Positions 43,005 through 51,974 of a stretch of DNA of 64,000 nt are shown in pieces (the first letter of the stretch is position 1; each line of letters begins with the position of its first letter). The notes under the pieces are model-generated. The model did not search any database. It was not told the DNA's origin and saw only the letters and a list, made by a program, of their open reading frames with translations. The position numbers and the translations under genes were made by a program. The stretch is from Actinoplanes lobatus. GTDB taxonomy: Bacteria > Actinomycetota > Actinomycetes > Mycobacteriales > Micromonosporaceae. The stretch spans positions 1,617,001-1,681,000 of the forward strand of contig NZ_JACHNC010000001.1 of the NCBI RefSeq assembly GCF_014205215.1, in the 5' to 3' direction.

Positions 43005-44330
43005 TTAACGCGGGTTTGCGGGCCTTGCGGCGGAGCCGCCTGGCAGGTTCAGCCCGGCCACACCGGACTCGATCTCAATCGCCGTCGGTGACGACGAGGG
43101 GGACTCAGGGGGTCGCGCCGGTAGGCGCAAGGTGAACGTAGAGCCGTCGCCGAGTGAACTGGTCACGTCGACGCGGCCCCCGTGGTTGGTGGCGATGTGC
43201 TTGACGATGGCCAGGCCCAGGCCGGTTCCGCCGGTGGACCTGGATCGGGCCTGGTCGGCACGGTAGAACCGCTCGAAGACCCGCTCCACGTCCTGCGGGG
43301 CGATGCCGATGCCCTGATCCGCGACGTCGATCTCGAGCCAGTCGTCACTGTGACGCAGGGTGATCGAGACCTTGGTGTCCTCGCCCGAGTACGCGATCGC
43401 GTTCTCCACCAGGTTGGTGACCGCCGTGGCGATCTGGCTGTCGTTGCCGTACGCCATGACGCCCTTGGGACCGTCGTAGGTGATCTCGATGCCCTTGGCC
43501 GAGGACGTGGTCCGGGTCCGGTCGATCACCTCGGCGATCACCCAGTCCAGCGAGACGGGCTCGGGGTCGGGCAGCGGTTCGGCGCCCTGCAACCGGGTCA
43601 GTTCGAGCAGCTCGTTCACGAGACGGCCCATCCGGGCGGACTCGTGGTGGATGCGCTCGGCGAACCGGCGCGCCGCCAGCAGGTCCTCGGACTGGGCCTC
43701 CGGCGCCGCCTCCTGCATCTGGGTGGCGTCGAGCAGCGCCTCGGCCAGGAGCTGAAGGGCCCCGATCGGCGTCTTGAGCTCGTGACTCACGTTGGCCACG
43801 AAGTCGCGGCGGACCCGGGCGAGACGGTGCGACTCGGTCACGTCGGCGGCCTCGACCGCGACGTGCGTCGAATTCAGCGCGACGGCCCGTAGGTGCAGGC
43901 CGAGCGGTGCGTGGTGCCCGCCTCCAGCCCGACCCCGCGGAAGATCAAGTTCAACCTCCCGGCGTACGCCCGTGCGCCGCACCTGCCCGGCCAGCGTACG
44001 CAGGATCGGATGAGCCGCGATCGTCCCGGGCGCCCCGCCGGACCGCAACAGCCCCATGGCCCGCGCCGCGGGGTTGACCAGGACCGGATGGTCCTCCGCG
44101 TCGAGCACCACGACCCCGACCCGTAACGAGTCGAGGCTCTTGCGGCCGAGCCCCTTGAGGCCGTGCTTGCCCGCCGGGCGATCGTCGTCCGGTTCGATGT
44201 CGGCTCTCCCCTCCGGTGCGCCGGGCCGGGCCGATCCACCCGACCGGCGCAACCGGGCGAGGGCAAGTCCCGCTCCCACACCGACGGCGAGCGCGGCTGA
44301 AATCAAGCCGGCGGCGTATTCCCACTCCAC
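43005..44330 (-). CDS. senX3: Sensor histidine kinase SenX3
   Basis: A 441-residue kinase. One N-terminal membrane helix (about 4-26, YAAGLISAALAVGVGAGLAL) is followed by a PAS-like domain (about 65-165), the histidine box DFVANVSHELKTPIGAL (about 180) and the ATPase domain with N box NLVENAIAYS, DQGIGIAPQD and GTGLGLAIVKHIA. It phosphorylates RegX3 when phosphate is low and responds to PhoU/Pst. GTG 44330 has TACGAT six bases upstream, a leaderless pattern. A variable Ser/Pro tail ends the protein. Confidence 0.95.
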   Translation of the reverse strand: MEWEYAAGLISAALAVGVGAGLALARLRRSGGSARPGAPEGRADIEPDDDRPAGKHGLKGLGRKSLDSLRVGVVVLDAEDHPVLVNPAARAMGLLRSGGAPGTIAAHPILRTLAGQVRRTGVRREVELDLPRGRAGGGHHAPLGLHLRAVALNSTHVAVEAADVTESHRLARVRRDFVANVSHELKTPIGALQLLAEALLDATQMQEAAPEAQSEDLLAARRFAERIHHESARMGRLVNELLELTRLQGAEPLPDPEPVSLDWVIAEVIDRTRTTSSAKGIEITYDGPKGVMAYGNDSQIATAVTNLVENAIAYSGEDTKVSITLRHSDDWLEIDVADQGIGIAPQDVERVFERFYRADQARSRSTGGTGLGLAIVKHIATNHGGRVDVTSSLGDGSTFTLRLPARPPESPSSSPTAIEIESGVAGLNLPGGSAARPANPR

Positions 44331-44392
44331 GCTGCGATCGTAGGGTCATTGTTCACCTGAACCACAGGGCCATTACGGCAAATCGGGCGTGC

Positions 44393-44441
44393 GTTGAACA
44401 ATGTTCACCACTAGGCCCGGCGTCGTTCATCGGTGTTCATG
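44393..44441. promoter_or_regulatory. PHO-box-like direct repeats between senX3 and phoU
   Basis: GTTGAAC (44393), GTTCACC (44403), GTTCATC (44425) and GTTCATG (44435) lie on one face with steps of 10, 22 and 10 bp; another GTTCACC is at 44351. RegX3/PhoP bind GTTCACC-like units repeated about every 11 bp. The site sits between the divergent senX3 and phoU starts and suits autoregulation. Confidence 0.62.
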
Positions 44442-44512
44442 TTGAGGCCGCCCCACCGACCTAGCGTGAGCAGGGCACACGGGGTGTCACCCAGCGAAAG
44501 AGGACTTGAGAA

Positions 44513-45151
44513 ATGCGCGAGGAGTACCAGGCCGATCTCGTCGAGGTGAGCCGCCTGCTGGTGACGATGGCCGAGTCGGTCCGCGCCGCACTGCGCAAGG
44601 CGACCACCGCCCTGCTGACCGCCGACCTGAGCGCCGCCCAGGCGGTGATCAACCGGGATGCCGAGGTCGACGCCGTCTACGACCAGATCGAGCTGAAGGT
44701 CGCCGACACCATCGCCCGGCAGGCGCCGGTCGCGTCCGACCTGCGGCGGGTCATCACCGCCCTGCACATCGGCGCCGACCTGGAGCGGATGGGCGACCTG
44801 GCCGAGCACGTCGCCAAGACCGCGGCCCGGCGGCACCCGTCGCCGGCGGTTCCGGCCGAGCTGCGGCCCACCTTCAAGGGCATGGCCGAGGTCGCCGACC
44901 AGATGGCCGAGAAGATCACCGCACTGATCGCCAAGCCGAACGCCGAGGGCGCGGCCCAGCTGGAGAAGGACGACGACGCGATCGACGACCTCGAGCGCGC
45001 CCTGTTCAAGATCATGCTGGCCGACGACTGGCCGTACGGCGCCGAGACCGCCATCGACGGCGCCCTGCTGGGCCGCTTCTACGAGCGTTACGCCGACCAC
45101 GCCGTCAACATCGGCGAGCACCTGATCTACCTGGTCACCGGAGAGAATTGA
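44513..45151 (+). CDS. phoU: Phosphate signalling protein PhoU
   Basis: A 212-residue all-helical protein with two PhoU repeats (about 10-100 and 110-205). The family motif E/DxxxD appears as INRDAEVDAVYDQIE (about 44-58) and LEKDDDAIDDLERALFK (about 140-156), and RVITALHIGADLERMGDLAEH and YERYADHAVNIGEHL are the conserved repeats' ends. It binds metal clusters and restrains SenX3-RegX3 when phosphate is sufficient. ATG 44513 has AGAGGA before it. It is divergent from senX3, the actinobacterial order. Confidence 0.95.
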   Translation: MREEYQADLVEVSRLLVTMAESVRAALRKATTALLTADLSAAQAVINRDAEVDAVYDQIELKVADTIARQAPVASDLRRVITALHIGADLERMGDLAEHVAKTAARRHPSPAVPAELRPTFKGMAEVADQMAEKITALIAKPNAEGAAQLEKDDDAIDDLERALFKIMLADDWPYGAETAIDGALLGRFYERYADHAVNIGEHLIYLVTGEN

Positions 45152-45182
45152 GTTTTAGTACACCGGCCCGCTGAGCTAGCTG

Positions 45183-45300
45183 GCTCCGCTTCGCTCCGCG
45201 GCAAAACGCCTTGTAACCGGTGACGAGTCAGGCGATTTCCCGCCGCCGCAAACCCCGCGGCGTCGGGAAATCGACTGCCTCGTCACCGGCGGCGTTTTGC
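45183..45300. repeat. Palindromic repeat element, copy B
   Basis: Second 118-bp copy, identical to copy A (24836-24953) over the first 40 bases and 91% identical over the 100-bp palindrome. It follows phoU by 31 bp and lies between convergent phoU and gpmA. Of nine differences from copy A, two pairs (45223/45283 and 45247/45259) are complementary changes that preserve the stem, and one is in the loop. Confidence 0.85.
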
Positions 45301-45352
45301 GGGTCGCTCTGTGGCTACGCCCTCGCGTCGACTAGGGGGCACGGGGCGGATT

Positions 45353-45390
45353 GACGTAGGCCGGGACCCCTGGGGGTCCCGGCCTACGTC
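45353..45390 (-). terminator. Terminator of gpmA
   Basis: A perfect 18-bp stem (GACGTAGGCCGGGACCCC and its complement) with a two-base TG spacer, 15 bp past the gpmA stop. It is one of the strongest hairpins in the window. Confidence 0.8.
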
Positions 45391-45405
45391 CTACGGCCTT
45401 CTTTC

Positions 45406-46155
45406 TTACTTCTTGCCCTGGTTGGCTACCGCCTCGGCGGCCTCCTTCGCGGCGACCGGGTCGAGGTAGGTGCCGCCCTTGGTGATCGGGCGCAGGTTCT
45501 CGTCCAGGTCGTAGCGCAGCGGGATGCCGGTCGGGATGTTCAGCTGGGCGATCGCCTCGTCGGAGATGTCGTCCAGGTGCTTGACGATGGCGCGCAGCGA
45601 GTTGCCGTGCGCCGCGACGAGCACGGTCTTGCCGGCGCGCAGGTCCGGGACGATGGCGTCGTACCAGTACGGCAGGGCCCGCTCCAGCACGTCCTTCAGG
45701 CACTCCGCCTTCGGCAGGATCTCCGGGGCGAGGTCCGCATACCGGGCGTCGCCGGCCTGGGAGAACTCGGAGTCGTCCTCGATCGGGGGCGGCGGCACGT
45801 CGTACGACCGGCGCCAGAGCATGAACTGCTCCTCGCCGTACGTCTCGAGGGTCTGCTTCTTGTCCTTGCCCTGCAGGGCGCCGTAGTGACGCTCGTTGAG
45901 CCGCCAGTGGCGCTTGACCGGGATCCAGTGCCGGTCGGTGAGGTGCAGTGCGATCTCGCTGGTCCGGATGGCGCGACGCAGAAGGCTGGTGTGCACCACG
46001 TCGGGCAGCACCCCCTGCTCCTTGAGAAGCTCGCCGCCGCGCCGGGCCTCGTCCTCCCCCTTGGCGTCGAGGTCCACGTCGACCCAGCCGGTGAAGAGGT
46101 TCTTGGCGTTCCACTCGCTGTTGCCGTGTCGCAGCAGCACCAGGGTTCCAGTCAT
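45406..46155 (-). CDS. gpmA: 2,3-bisphosphoglycerate-dependent phosphoglycerate mutase
   Basis: A protein of 249 residues from ATG 46155. The catalytic histidine motif is [19 protein letters not shown] (residues 5-23), and the second His is in [30 protein letters not shown] is also conserved. It interconverts 3- and 2-phosphoglycerate in glycolysis. GGGGAAG stands before the ATG. The frame extends to 46272 with no homology. It ends beside a perfect 18-bp terminator and then palindromic copy B. Confidence 0.97.
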   Translation of the reverse strand: MTGTLVLLRHGNSEWNAKNLFTGWVDVDLDAKGEDEARRGGELLKEQGVLPDVVHTSLLRRAIRTSEIALHLTDRHWIPVKRHWRLNERHYGALQGKDKKQTLETYGEEQFMLWRRSYDVPPPPIEDDSEFSQAGDARYADLAPEILPKAECLKDVLERALPYWYDAIVPDLRAGKTVLVAAHGNSLRAIVKHLDDISDEAIAQLNIPTGIPLRYDLDENLRPITKGGTYLDPVAAKEAAEAVANQGKK

Positions 46156-46291
46156 GAACACATCTTCCCCCGAGGCCGGACCGCGTGTACGGGCCACCCG
46201 GCACGTGTCCGCCGCCACACCGAAACTCGGTTGCGCCGGCCTTCCATATGTAAGGGAATAAATGATGATCACGGCTTACTGAGGAGACTCT

Positions 46292-47533
46292 GTGCACGGT
46301 TGGCTACGACAGGCCGCGGGCGGGCTGCCGCGGCAGTTCTGGTTCCTGTGGACGGGAACCCTGATCAACCGGCTCGGTGCCTTCGTGGTGCTGTTCCTGA
46401 GCATCTACCTGACCGGGGAGCGCGGCTTCAGCCAGAGTCAGGCCGGCCTGGTCCTCGGCGTGTACGGGGTGGGCGGCGCGATCGGCACGATGACCGGCGG
46501 CGTGCTGGCCGACCGCTGGGGACGCCGGCCCACCATGCTGACCGCCCAGTTCGGCGCGTCCGCCCTGATGCTGACGCTCGGGTTCGCCCACACGTACCCG
46601 CAGATCCTGGCGGCGGCGTTCACCCTGGGCCTGTTCGCGGAGGGCGTGCGCCCGGCGTTCAGCGCCATGATGGTCGACATCGTCCCGGAGGCGGACCGGG
46701 TCCGCGCCTTCTCCCTGAACTACTGGGCGATCAACCTGGGCTTCGCGCTCTCCGCGGTCTGCGCCGGGCTGGCCGCCCAGGCCGACTATCTGCTGCTCTT
46801 CGTCGTGGACTCGGCCACCACCCTGCTCACCGCCCTGATCAGCCTGATCTTCCTGGCCGAGACCCGGCCGGCCCGGGTCGGGCCGCGCACGCACGCGGCG
46901 GCGCCGTCCGGTGGGCTCGGCACGGTTCTGCGGGACCGGACCTTCCTGATCTTCGTGAGCCTCAACTTCTGCGTCGTGCTGGTGATGTTCCAGCACCAGT
47001 CGACGCTGCCGATCACGATGCTCGCCGACGGGCTGTCCGCGGCCACGTACGGGCTGGTCGTCGCGGTGAACGGGGTGCTCATCGTGTTCGGCCAGCTCTT
47101 CGTCCCGCGGCTGATCGAGGGCCGGGACAGTGCCCGGGTGCTGGCCGTCGGCGCGCTGGTGATCGGCGCCGGGTTCGGTCTGGTCGGTCTGGCCGGGTCG
47201 GCGGTCGCCTACGCGCTGACGGTGGTGGTCTGGACGCTGGGCGAGATGATCCAGTCGCCGAGCAACGCGGCCACCATCGCGGCGCTCGCCCCGGCCGAGC
47301 TGCGTGGCCGTTACCAGGGGCTGAACTCGCTCTCCTGGCAGGCCGGTCTGGCGCTGGCCCCGATCGTCGGCGGCCTGACCCTGCAGAAGGCGGGCGGCGC
47401 GGCGCTGTGGGGCGGATGCTTCGTGCTCTGCGCGCTGGTGGCGGTGGGCCAGTGGCTGGCGGCTCCGGCGCGGGCCCGGCGGGCGGCGTGGTTGCGGGAG
47501 CGGCGGGCGGCCGACGCGGTGAGCGCGTTGTGA
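46292..47533 (+). CDS. Major facilitator superfamily transporter
   Basis: A 413-residue protein with 12 predicted membrane helices and the MFS motif A equivalent GGVLADRWGRRPTML between helices 2 and 3. An RPAFSAMMVDIVPE segment follows, typical of drug efflux relatives. The substrate is unknown; family context suggests small-molecule export by proton antiport. The GTG at 46292 is preceded by TGAGGAG at the normal distance. The gene is divergent from gpmA and followed by about 490 bp without a convincing gene. Confidence 0.88.
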   Translation: MHGWLRQAAGGLPRQFWFLWTGTLINRLGAFVVLFLSIYLTGERGFSQSQAGLVLGVYGVGGAIGTMTGGVLADRWGRRPTMLTAQFGASALMLTLGFAHTYPQILAAAFTLGLFAEGVRPAFSAMMVDIVPEADRVRAFSLNYWAINLGFALSAVCAGLAAQADYLLLFVVDSATTLLTALISLIFLAETRPARVGPRTHAAAPSGGLGTVLRDRTFLIFVSLNFCVVLVMFQHQSTLPITMLADGLSAATYGLVVAVNGVLIVFGQLFVPRLIEGRDSARVLAVGALVIGAGFGLVGLAGSAVAYALTVVVWTLGEMIQSPSNAATIAALAPAELRGRYQGLNSLSWQAGLALAPIVGGLTLQKAGGAALWGGCFVLCALVAVGQWLAAPARARRAAWLRERRAADAVSAL

Positions 47534-48023
47534 TTCCGGGGGCCGCGGGAATCAGGAAATTCACAGCGCCATTCGCTGGAACATGTGTGAAGAAAGTGAT
47601 CCGCCGGAAACAAAGCGCCGGCGGCGGCGGACGACACCCATCCCCATAGGCGCCGCCCGCACTAACCGCCGGTCTCGGGTCGCGCCGTCCCCCAACGGCT
47701 CATGCCACCCGTCCCCAAACGCCGATCCGCGGCGATCATTGCTGATCGACCCGTTCCCCGAACTGACGGCTCGGCGTCCATCGACCACGCTAGTTGGGGC
47801 AGTCAAGCTCGACAACCCGATTTCGTGTCGACCTCTGTTCCGACCGTCACATTCACCAACAACCAACCGATCGGATGATCCGCCAATCACTCGTATGGGT
47901 TCGCGCGCTGGAAAATATTACGACCTATACCCTTCCAGCGAGTGGCCCGCACCTTGCCATCCGTATGAATCGATCGCGATTCCCGCAGGGCTGACCACAT
48001 TGGACTGCGGGTGATCGGAAAGG
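47534..48023. other. Non-coding, compositionally distinct stretch
   Basis: About 490 bp between the MFS stop and the convergent ybjN end. The short frames here (for example plus 47583-48014, starting MCEESDPPETKRRRRRTT) have no similarity or third-position bias I trust. From about 47800 to 48000 A+T is clearly higher than in the surrounding DNA (for example around GAAAATATTACGACC). I see no repeat or mobile end. Confidence 0.5.
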
Positions 48024-48506
48024 TCAGTCGGCCCGTTCCACCAGGTGCTTGAACGCGCGCAGGTTGGCGGTCGATTCACCACGTTTGACCCGCCAGTCCC
48101 ATTCGCGGCGAATCGACGAGCTGAAGCCGATCTCCAGCATCGTGTCGAAGGACTCGTCGGCATAGGTCAGCACCGAACCCAGCAGACGGTCCAGCTCGTC
48201 CTCGTCGAGGCCCTTGAGCGAGACCCGGCCGGTCAGGTAGACGTCACCGACCGCGTCGATCGAGAAGGCGACGCCGTACATCCGGGCGTTGCGGCGCAGC
48301 AGCCAGGCCCAGAGCTCCTCGTGGCACTCGTCGGGGCGGCGCATCACGAACGCCTCGATCCGCAGCGAGTGCTCGCCGACGATCAGGTTGCAGGCGGTCT
48401 TCAGCTTGTGGGTGCCGGGCAGGCTGACCACGTACGAGCCCGCCCCGGTGGACTCCCAGTCCAGCTCGCGGTCGGTCAGGACCCGCTCGATCAACTCGGT
48501 CACCAT
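48024..48506 (-). CDS. YbjN domain protein
   Basis: A 160-residue protein of the YbjN/type III secretion chaperone-like fold: [41 protein letters not shown] and [20 protein letters not shown] are the usual blocks, ending in [17 protein letters not shown] (each shown in part). YbjN proteins are thought to act as chaperones or signalling helpers; the function is unproven. In actinobacteria the gene is regularly paired with mshA. Here it starts seven bases before the mshA stop and is on the same strand, so it is translated after mshA. Confidence 0.87.
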   Translation of the reverse strand: MVTELIERVLTDRELDWESTGAGSYVVSLPGTHKLKTACNLIVGEHSLRIEAFVMRRPDECHEELWAWLLRRNARMYGVAFSIDAVGDVYLTGRVSLKGLDEDELDRLLGSVLTYADESFDTMLEIGFSSSIRREWDWRVKRGESTANLRAFKHLVERAD

Positions 48507-49813
48507 GCGCAGGACGCCCCCTCGAGTCGCGCTCTGATCAGCGCCCGATGCTCGCTCACCGCGTCACGGTAGACCCGCAGCAGCGTCTCGGCGGTGCGAT
48601 CCCAGGAGAACTGGGCCGCGTGCGCGACCGCGCCGGCGGCCAGCCGGTGCCGGAAGCCGGGAGCGCCGAGCAGCCGGTCCAGGACCTTGGCCCAGTCCGC
48701 CGGATCGTGCCCGTCGACCAGCACCCCGCTGATCCCGTCCCGGACCGCGGTGACCAGGCCGCCGACCGCGGCCGCGACCACCGGGGTGCCGCAGGCCTGG
48801 GCCTCCAGGGCGACCAGCCCGAACGACTCGTTGTAGGAGGGCACCGCGACCAGGTCGGCGGCCCGGTAGAGGGCGGCCAGGTCGGCGCCGGTCTGCGGGG
48901 GCAGGAACACCACCGAGTCGGCGACACCGAGGGAGGCGGCCAGCTCGATCAGGGCGGTGGGCCGGTCCAGGCCGCTGCCACTGGGGCCGCCGCAGATCAC
49001 CAGGGTCACGTCCCGGGAACCGGCGGCGCGCATCTCGGCGAGCGCGGCGATCAGCACGTCGGGGGCCTTGAGCGGCTGGATCCGGCCGACGAAGGCGACG
49101 ATCCGGCCGTCCTCCGGCAGGCCGAACCGGGCGCGGTCCCTCGTACCGGGACGGAACCGCCGCAGGTCGACGCCGGGCTGCACCACGCTCACCCGGGCCG
49201 GATCGGCGTCGTAGTGGGTGATCAGGTCCCGGGACTCGAAGTCGGTGTTCGCCACCAGCCGGTCCGACTCGGCGATGACCTGCTCCTCGCCGATCACCCG
49301 GGCCTTCGGCTCGGGCCGGTCACCGGCCGCGATGAAGCTGTTCTTGACCTTGGCGAGGGTGTGCGCGGTGTGCACGTGCGGCACTCCCCAGCGCTCCCGG
49401 GCCAGCCAGCCGACCTGCCCGGAGAGCCAGTAGTGGGAGTGGACCAGGTCGTAGTGGCCGGGCGGGTGCGCCGCCTCGGCCCGCAGCACGCCGTGCGTGA
49501 AGGCGCAGAGCTGGGAGGGCAGCTCCTCCTTCGACAGCCCCTCGAACGGGCCGGCGGTGATGTGGCGCACGTGCACGCCGGGCGACATCTCGACGACCGG
49601 TGGCAGGTCCCTGGCGGTGGCCCGGGTGAAGATCTCCACCTCGACGCCCCGCTCGGCGAGCCGCTTCGCGATCTCGACGATGTAGACGTTCATGCCGCCC
49701 GCGTCCCCGGTGCCCGGTTGCTCCAGGGGTGAGGTGTGCACGGAGAGGGTGGCGATCCTGCGGAGGGTGGGCCATCCACCGACGCCTCGAGGCTGGGCCA
49801 CGCTGACTCCCAT
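48500..49813 (-). CDS. mshA: D-inositol-3-phosphate glycosyltransferase (mycothiol synthesis)
   Basis: A 437-residue GT-B, GT4 enzyme that links N-acetylglucosamine to inositol-3-phosphate, the first step of mycothiol synthesis. The N-domain has the donor loop [14 protein letters not shown]; the C-domain has [14 protein letters not shown] and [22 protein letters not shown] with the catalytic Glu pair. Mycothiol is restricted to actinobacteria, so this supports the host assignment. ATG 49813 has TATTCG six bases upstream, a possible leaderless pattern. It overlaps ybjN downstream. Confidence 0.95.
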   Translation of the reverse strand: MGVSVAQPRGVGGWPTLRRIATLSVHTSPLEQPGTGDAGGMNVYIVEIAKRLAERGVEVEIFTRATARDLPPVVEMSPGVHVRHITAGPFEGLSKEELPSQLCAFTHGVLRAEAAHPPGHYDLVHSHYWLSGQVGWLARERWGVPHVHTAHTLAKVKNSFIAAGDRPEPKARVIGEEQVIAESDRLVANTDFESRDLITHYDADPARVSVVQPGVDLRRFRPGTRDRARFGLPEDGRIVAFVGRIQPLKAPDVLIAALAEMRAAGSRDVTLVICGGPSGSGLDRPTALIELAASLGVADSVVFLPPQTGADLAALYRAADLVAVPSYNESFGLVALEAQACGTPVVAAAVGGLVTAVRDGISGVLVDGHDPADWAKVLDRLLGAPGFRHRLAAGAVAHAAQFSWDRTAETLLRVYRDAVSEHRALIRARLEGASCAW

Positions 49814-49934
49814 CCGTTACGAATACGTAAAACTTGTCGCGCCAACGTTCATCTTCCCCATCGCCGCCCCACGAACCACCATGCAGACGACGCGGGGTGA
49901 TCCAGGTCATTGAGCGCGCGGCCCGATCCGGGTC

Positions 49935-50708
49935 ATGGACAAGAATCAGGACATGCAGAACATCGCGGTGGTCACGGGGGCTTCGAGCGGGATCGGTGCG
50001 GCGACCGCCCGCCGGCTGGCCGATGAGGGTTTTCACGTCGTCGTGGCGGCACGCCGCGCGGACCGGCTGGACGCGCTGGTCAAGGAGATCGGCCCGAACG
50101 CGACCGCCGTCGAGTGCGATGTGACCTCGGACGGCTCGGTGGCCGCGCTGGCCGGGGCGGTGGCCGGGCTCGGCGCGCCGGTCACCCTGCTGGTGAACAA
50201 CGCGGGCGGGGCCCGCGGCGTGGATCCGGTCGCCACCGGGTCCGTCGACGACTGGCAGTGGATGTACGACGTGAACGTCCTCGGCACGCTGCGGGTCACC
50301 AAGGCGCTGCTCCCGGCACTCGAGGCCAGTGGCCGCGGCACGATCGTGACGGTCGGGTCCACCGCGGCCTTCACCCCCTACGAGGGCGGTGGCGGTTACG
50401 TGGCGGCCAAGCACGCCGAGACCGCCCTGGTCGGCACACTGCGGCTGGAACTGTGCGGGAAGCCGGTCCGGGTGATCGAGGTCGACCCGGGCATGGTGCG
50501 CACCGACGAGTTCGCGCTCAACCGCTTCGGCGGCGACCAGGACCGCGCCGACTCGGTCTACGCCGGGGTGCGGGAGCCGCTGGTCGCCGACGACATCGCC
50601 GACTGCATCGCCTGGGCCGCCACCCGCCCGCAGCACGTGAACGTCGACCGCCTCGTGGTCCGGCCGGTCGCCCAGGCCGCCCAGCACAAGGTGCACCGGG
50701 AGCAGTAG
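49935..50708 (+). CDS. Short-chain dehydrogenase/reductase
   Basis: A 257-residue classical SDR. The cofactor motif is VVTGASSGIGAATARRLADEG (shown in part), then NNAGGARG, and the catalytic Ser and YxxxK are in VGSTAAFTPYEGGGGYVAAK. NADP or NAD preference and substrate cannot be told. ATG 49935 and ATG 49953 are both possible; the latter starts MQNIAVVTG closer to the family N-terminus. The stop TAG overlaps the GTG of the methyltransferase by one base (TAGTG), so the genes form an operon. Confidence 0.9.
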   Translation: MDKNQDMQNIAVVTGASSGIGAATARRLADEGFHVVVAARRADRLDALVKEIGPNATAVECDVTSDGSVAALAGAVAGLGAPVTLLVNNAGGARGVDPVATGSVDDWQWMYDVNVLGTLRVTKALLPALEASGRGTIVTVGSTAAFTPYEGGGGYVAAKHAETALVGTLRLELCGKPVRVIEVDPGMVRTDEFALNRFGGDQDRADSVYAGVREPLVADDIADCIAWAATRPQHVNVDRLVVRPVAQAAQHKVHREQ

Positions 50709-51463
50709 TGCTCAAACCGGTCGGCGCGATCACCCGGGGGACCACCAATCCCAACCGGTTACGACGCGTCGACAACTTCATCGCGTACCGCTGTGGTGGG
50801 CTCTTGAAAGAAGCGGCGGAGCCGCTCGTCGTCGATCTCGGCTACGGCGCGTCGCCGGTGACCGCGGTGGAGTTGCGGGGCCGGCTGGCGGTCGCGGTCC
50901 GTGCGGACGTCACGGTGGTCGGTCTGGAGATCGATCCGGTACGGGTGAGCGACGCGCAGCCGTTCGCGGACCCGCCGTGGCTCGGCTTCCGCCGTGGCGG
51001 GTTCGAGCTGGCCGGGCTCGCGCCGGTGGTGGTGCGCGCGTTCAACGTGCTGCGCCAGTACTCCGAGGACGAGGTCGCGGCCGCCTGGCGGACGATGACC
51101 GCCACCGGCGCGCTGCTGGTCGAGGGCACCTGCGACGAGCTGGGCCGGATCGCCACCTGGACGGTCGTCGAGGAGGGTGTGCCGCGGACGCTGACCCTCT
51201 CGGCCCGGCTGCCGGTGCTGGAACACCCGGCGGTCTTCGCGGAACGGCTGCCGAAGGCCCTGATCCACCACAACGTTCCCGGCCACCCGGTGCACGAGCT
51301 GCTACGTGCGCTGGGCCGGGCCTGGGAGACCGAGGCCACCCCGTTCGGGCCGCGGCAGCGCTGGCTGGCCACGGTCCGCCGGATGCGGGCCGAGGGCTGG
51401 CCGGTGCTCGACGGCCCGGCCCGCTGGCGGCTCGGCGAGCTGACCCTGCCCTGGCCCCTCTAG
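50708..51463 (+). CDS. Class I SAM-dependent methyltransferase-like protein
   Basis: A protein of 251 residues from GTG 50708. The SAM loop is PLVVDLGYGASPVTAVELRG (about residue 41-60), followed by VVGLEIDPVRV. The family normally uses the Gly and Asp at these places. The rest is an actinobacterial-type C-terminal part (NVLRQYSEDEVAAAW; HHNVPGHPVHELL) whose substrate is unknown. It is co-translated with the SDR upstream. Its last four bases overlap the convergent response regulator gene (CTAG). Confidence 0.83.
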   Translation: MLKPVGAITRGTTNPNRLRRVDNFIAYRCGGLLKEAAEPLVVDLGYGASPVTAVELRGRLAVAVRADVTVVGLEIDPVRVSDAQPFADPPWLGFRRGGFELAGLAPVVVRAFNVLRQYSEDEVAAAWRTMTATGALLVEGTCDELGRIATWTVVEEGVPRTLTLSARLPVLEHPAVFAERLPKALIHHNVPGHPVHELLRALGRAWETEATPFGPRQRWLATVRRMRAEGWPVLDGPARWRLGELTLPWPL

Positions 51464-51855
51464 TCCTTCCGCAGTGCCTCGCGGACCGCTTCGAGCAGGG
51501 GGTCGGCGGTGAACGGCTTCTTCACCAGCACGTCGCCCTCGTCGATCTCGCCCTTGCCGACCGCGATGTCCTTGGGCAGCCCGGAAACGAACACCACGCC
51601 GATACCGGGGCGCAGGTCGCGGATCGCCTTGGCCAGCTCGCCGCCGGACACGCCGGGCAGGGTGAGGTCGGTGATCAGCACGTCGATCTCGGTGGGGTGT
51701 TCCCGGCAGATCGCGATGGCCTCGTCCGGATCGCCGGCCGCCAGTGTCGCGTAGGAGCCACGCCGTTCCAGCATGCGCTGCATGATGTCGCGCAGATCCT
51801 CCTCGTCGTCGACGACCAGCACTGTCGGCTGCTCGGCGACCGGCGCCTCGGGCAT
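51460..51855 (-). CDS. Single-domain response regulator
   Basis: A 131-residue CheY-like receiver with no output domain. The acidic pair is VLVVDDEEDLRDIM, the phosphoacceptor Asp is in VLITDLTLPGVSG (about residue 62), and the conserved Lys is in DVLVKKPFTADPLL. It probably passes a phosphate or blocks a partner. The PAS-kinase gene at 53.7 kb is a candidate partner only by distance. It ends against the methyltransferase with a four-base overlap, and has no kinase in the same operon. Confidence 0.9.
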   Translation of the reverse strand: MPEAPVAEQPTVLVVDDEEDLRDIMQRMLERRGSYATLAAGDPDEAIAICREHPTEIDVLITDLTLPGVSGGELAKAIRDLRPGIGVVFVSGLPKDIAVGKGEIDEGDVLVKKPFTADPLLEAVREALRKD

Positions 51856-51920
51856 CGGATCCTCCTCGGGCTGTGGTCGCTCCCAACGCTAATCGCCCCG
51901 GGGCCCGGTGTCTGGGAAAA

Positions 51921-51962
51921 CGAACGCCGCGCGACGCACCGGGAGGCGTCGCGCGGCGTTCG
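51921..51962 (-). terminator. Terminator of the S8 peptidase gene
   Basis: CGAACGCCGCGCGACGC pairs with its complement over 17 bp around an eight-base loop, 12 bp past the peptidase stop. Confidence 0.8.
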
Positions 51963-51974
51963 GGGCACCGCCGG

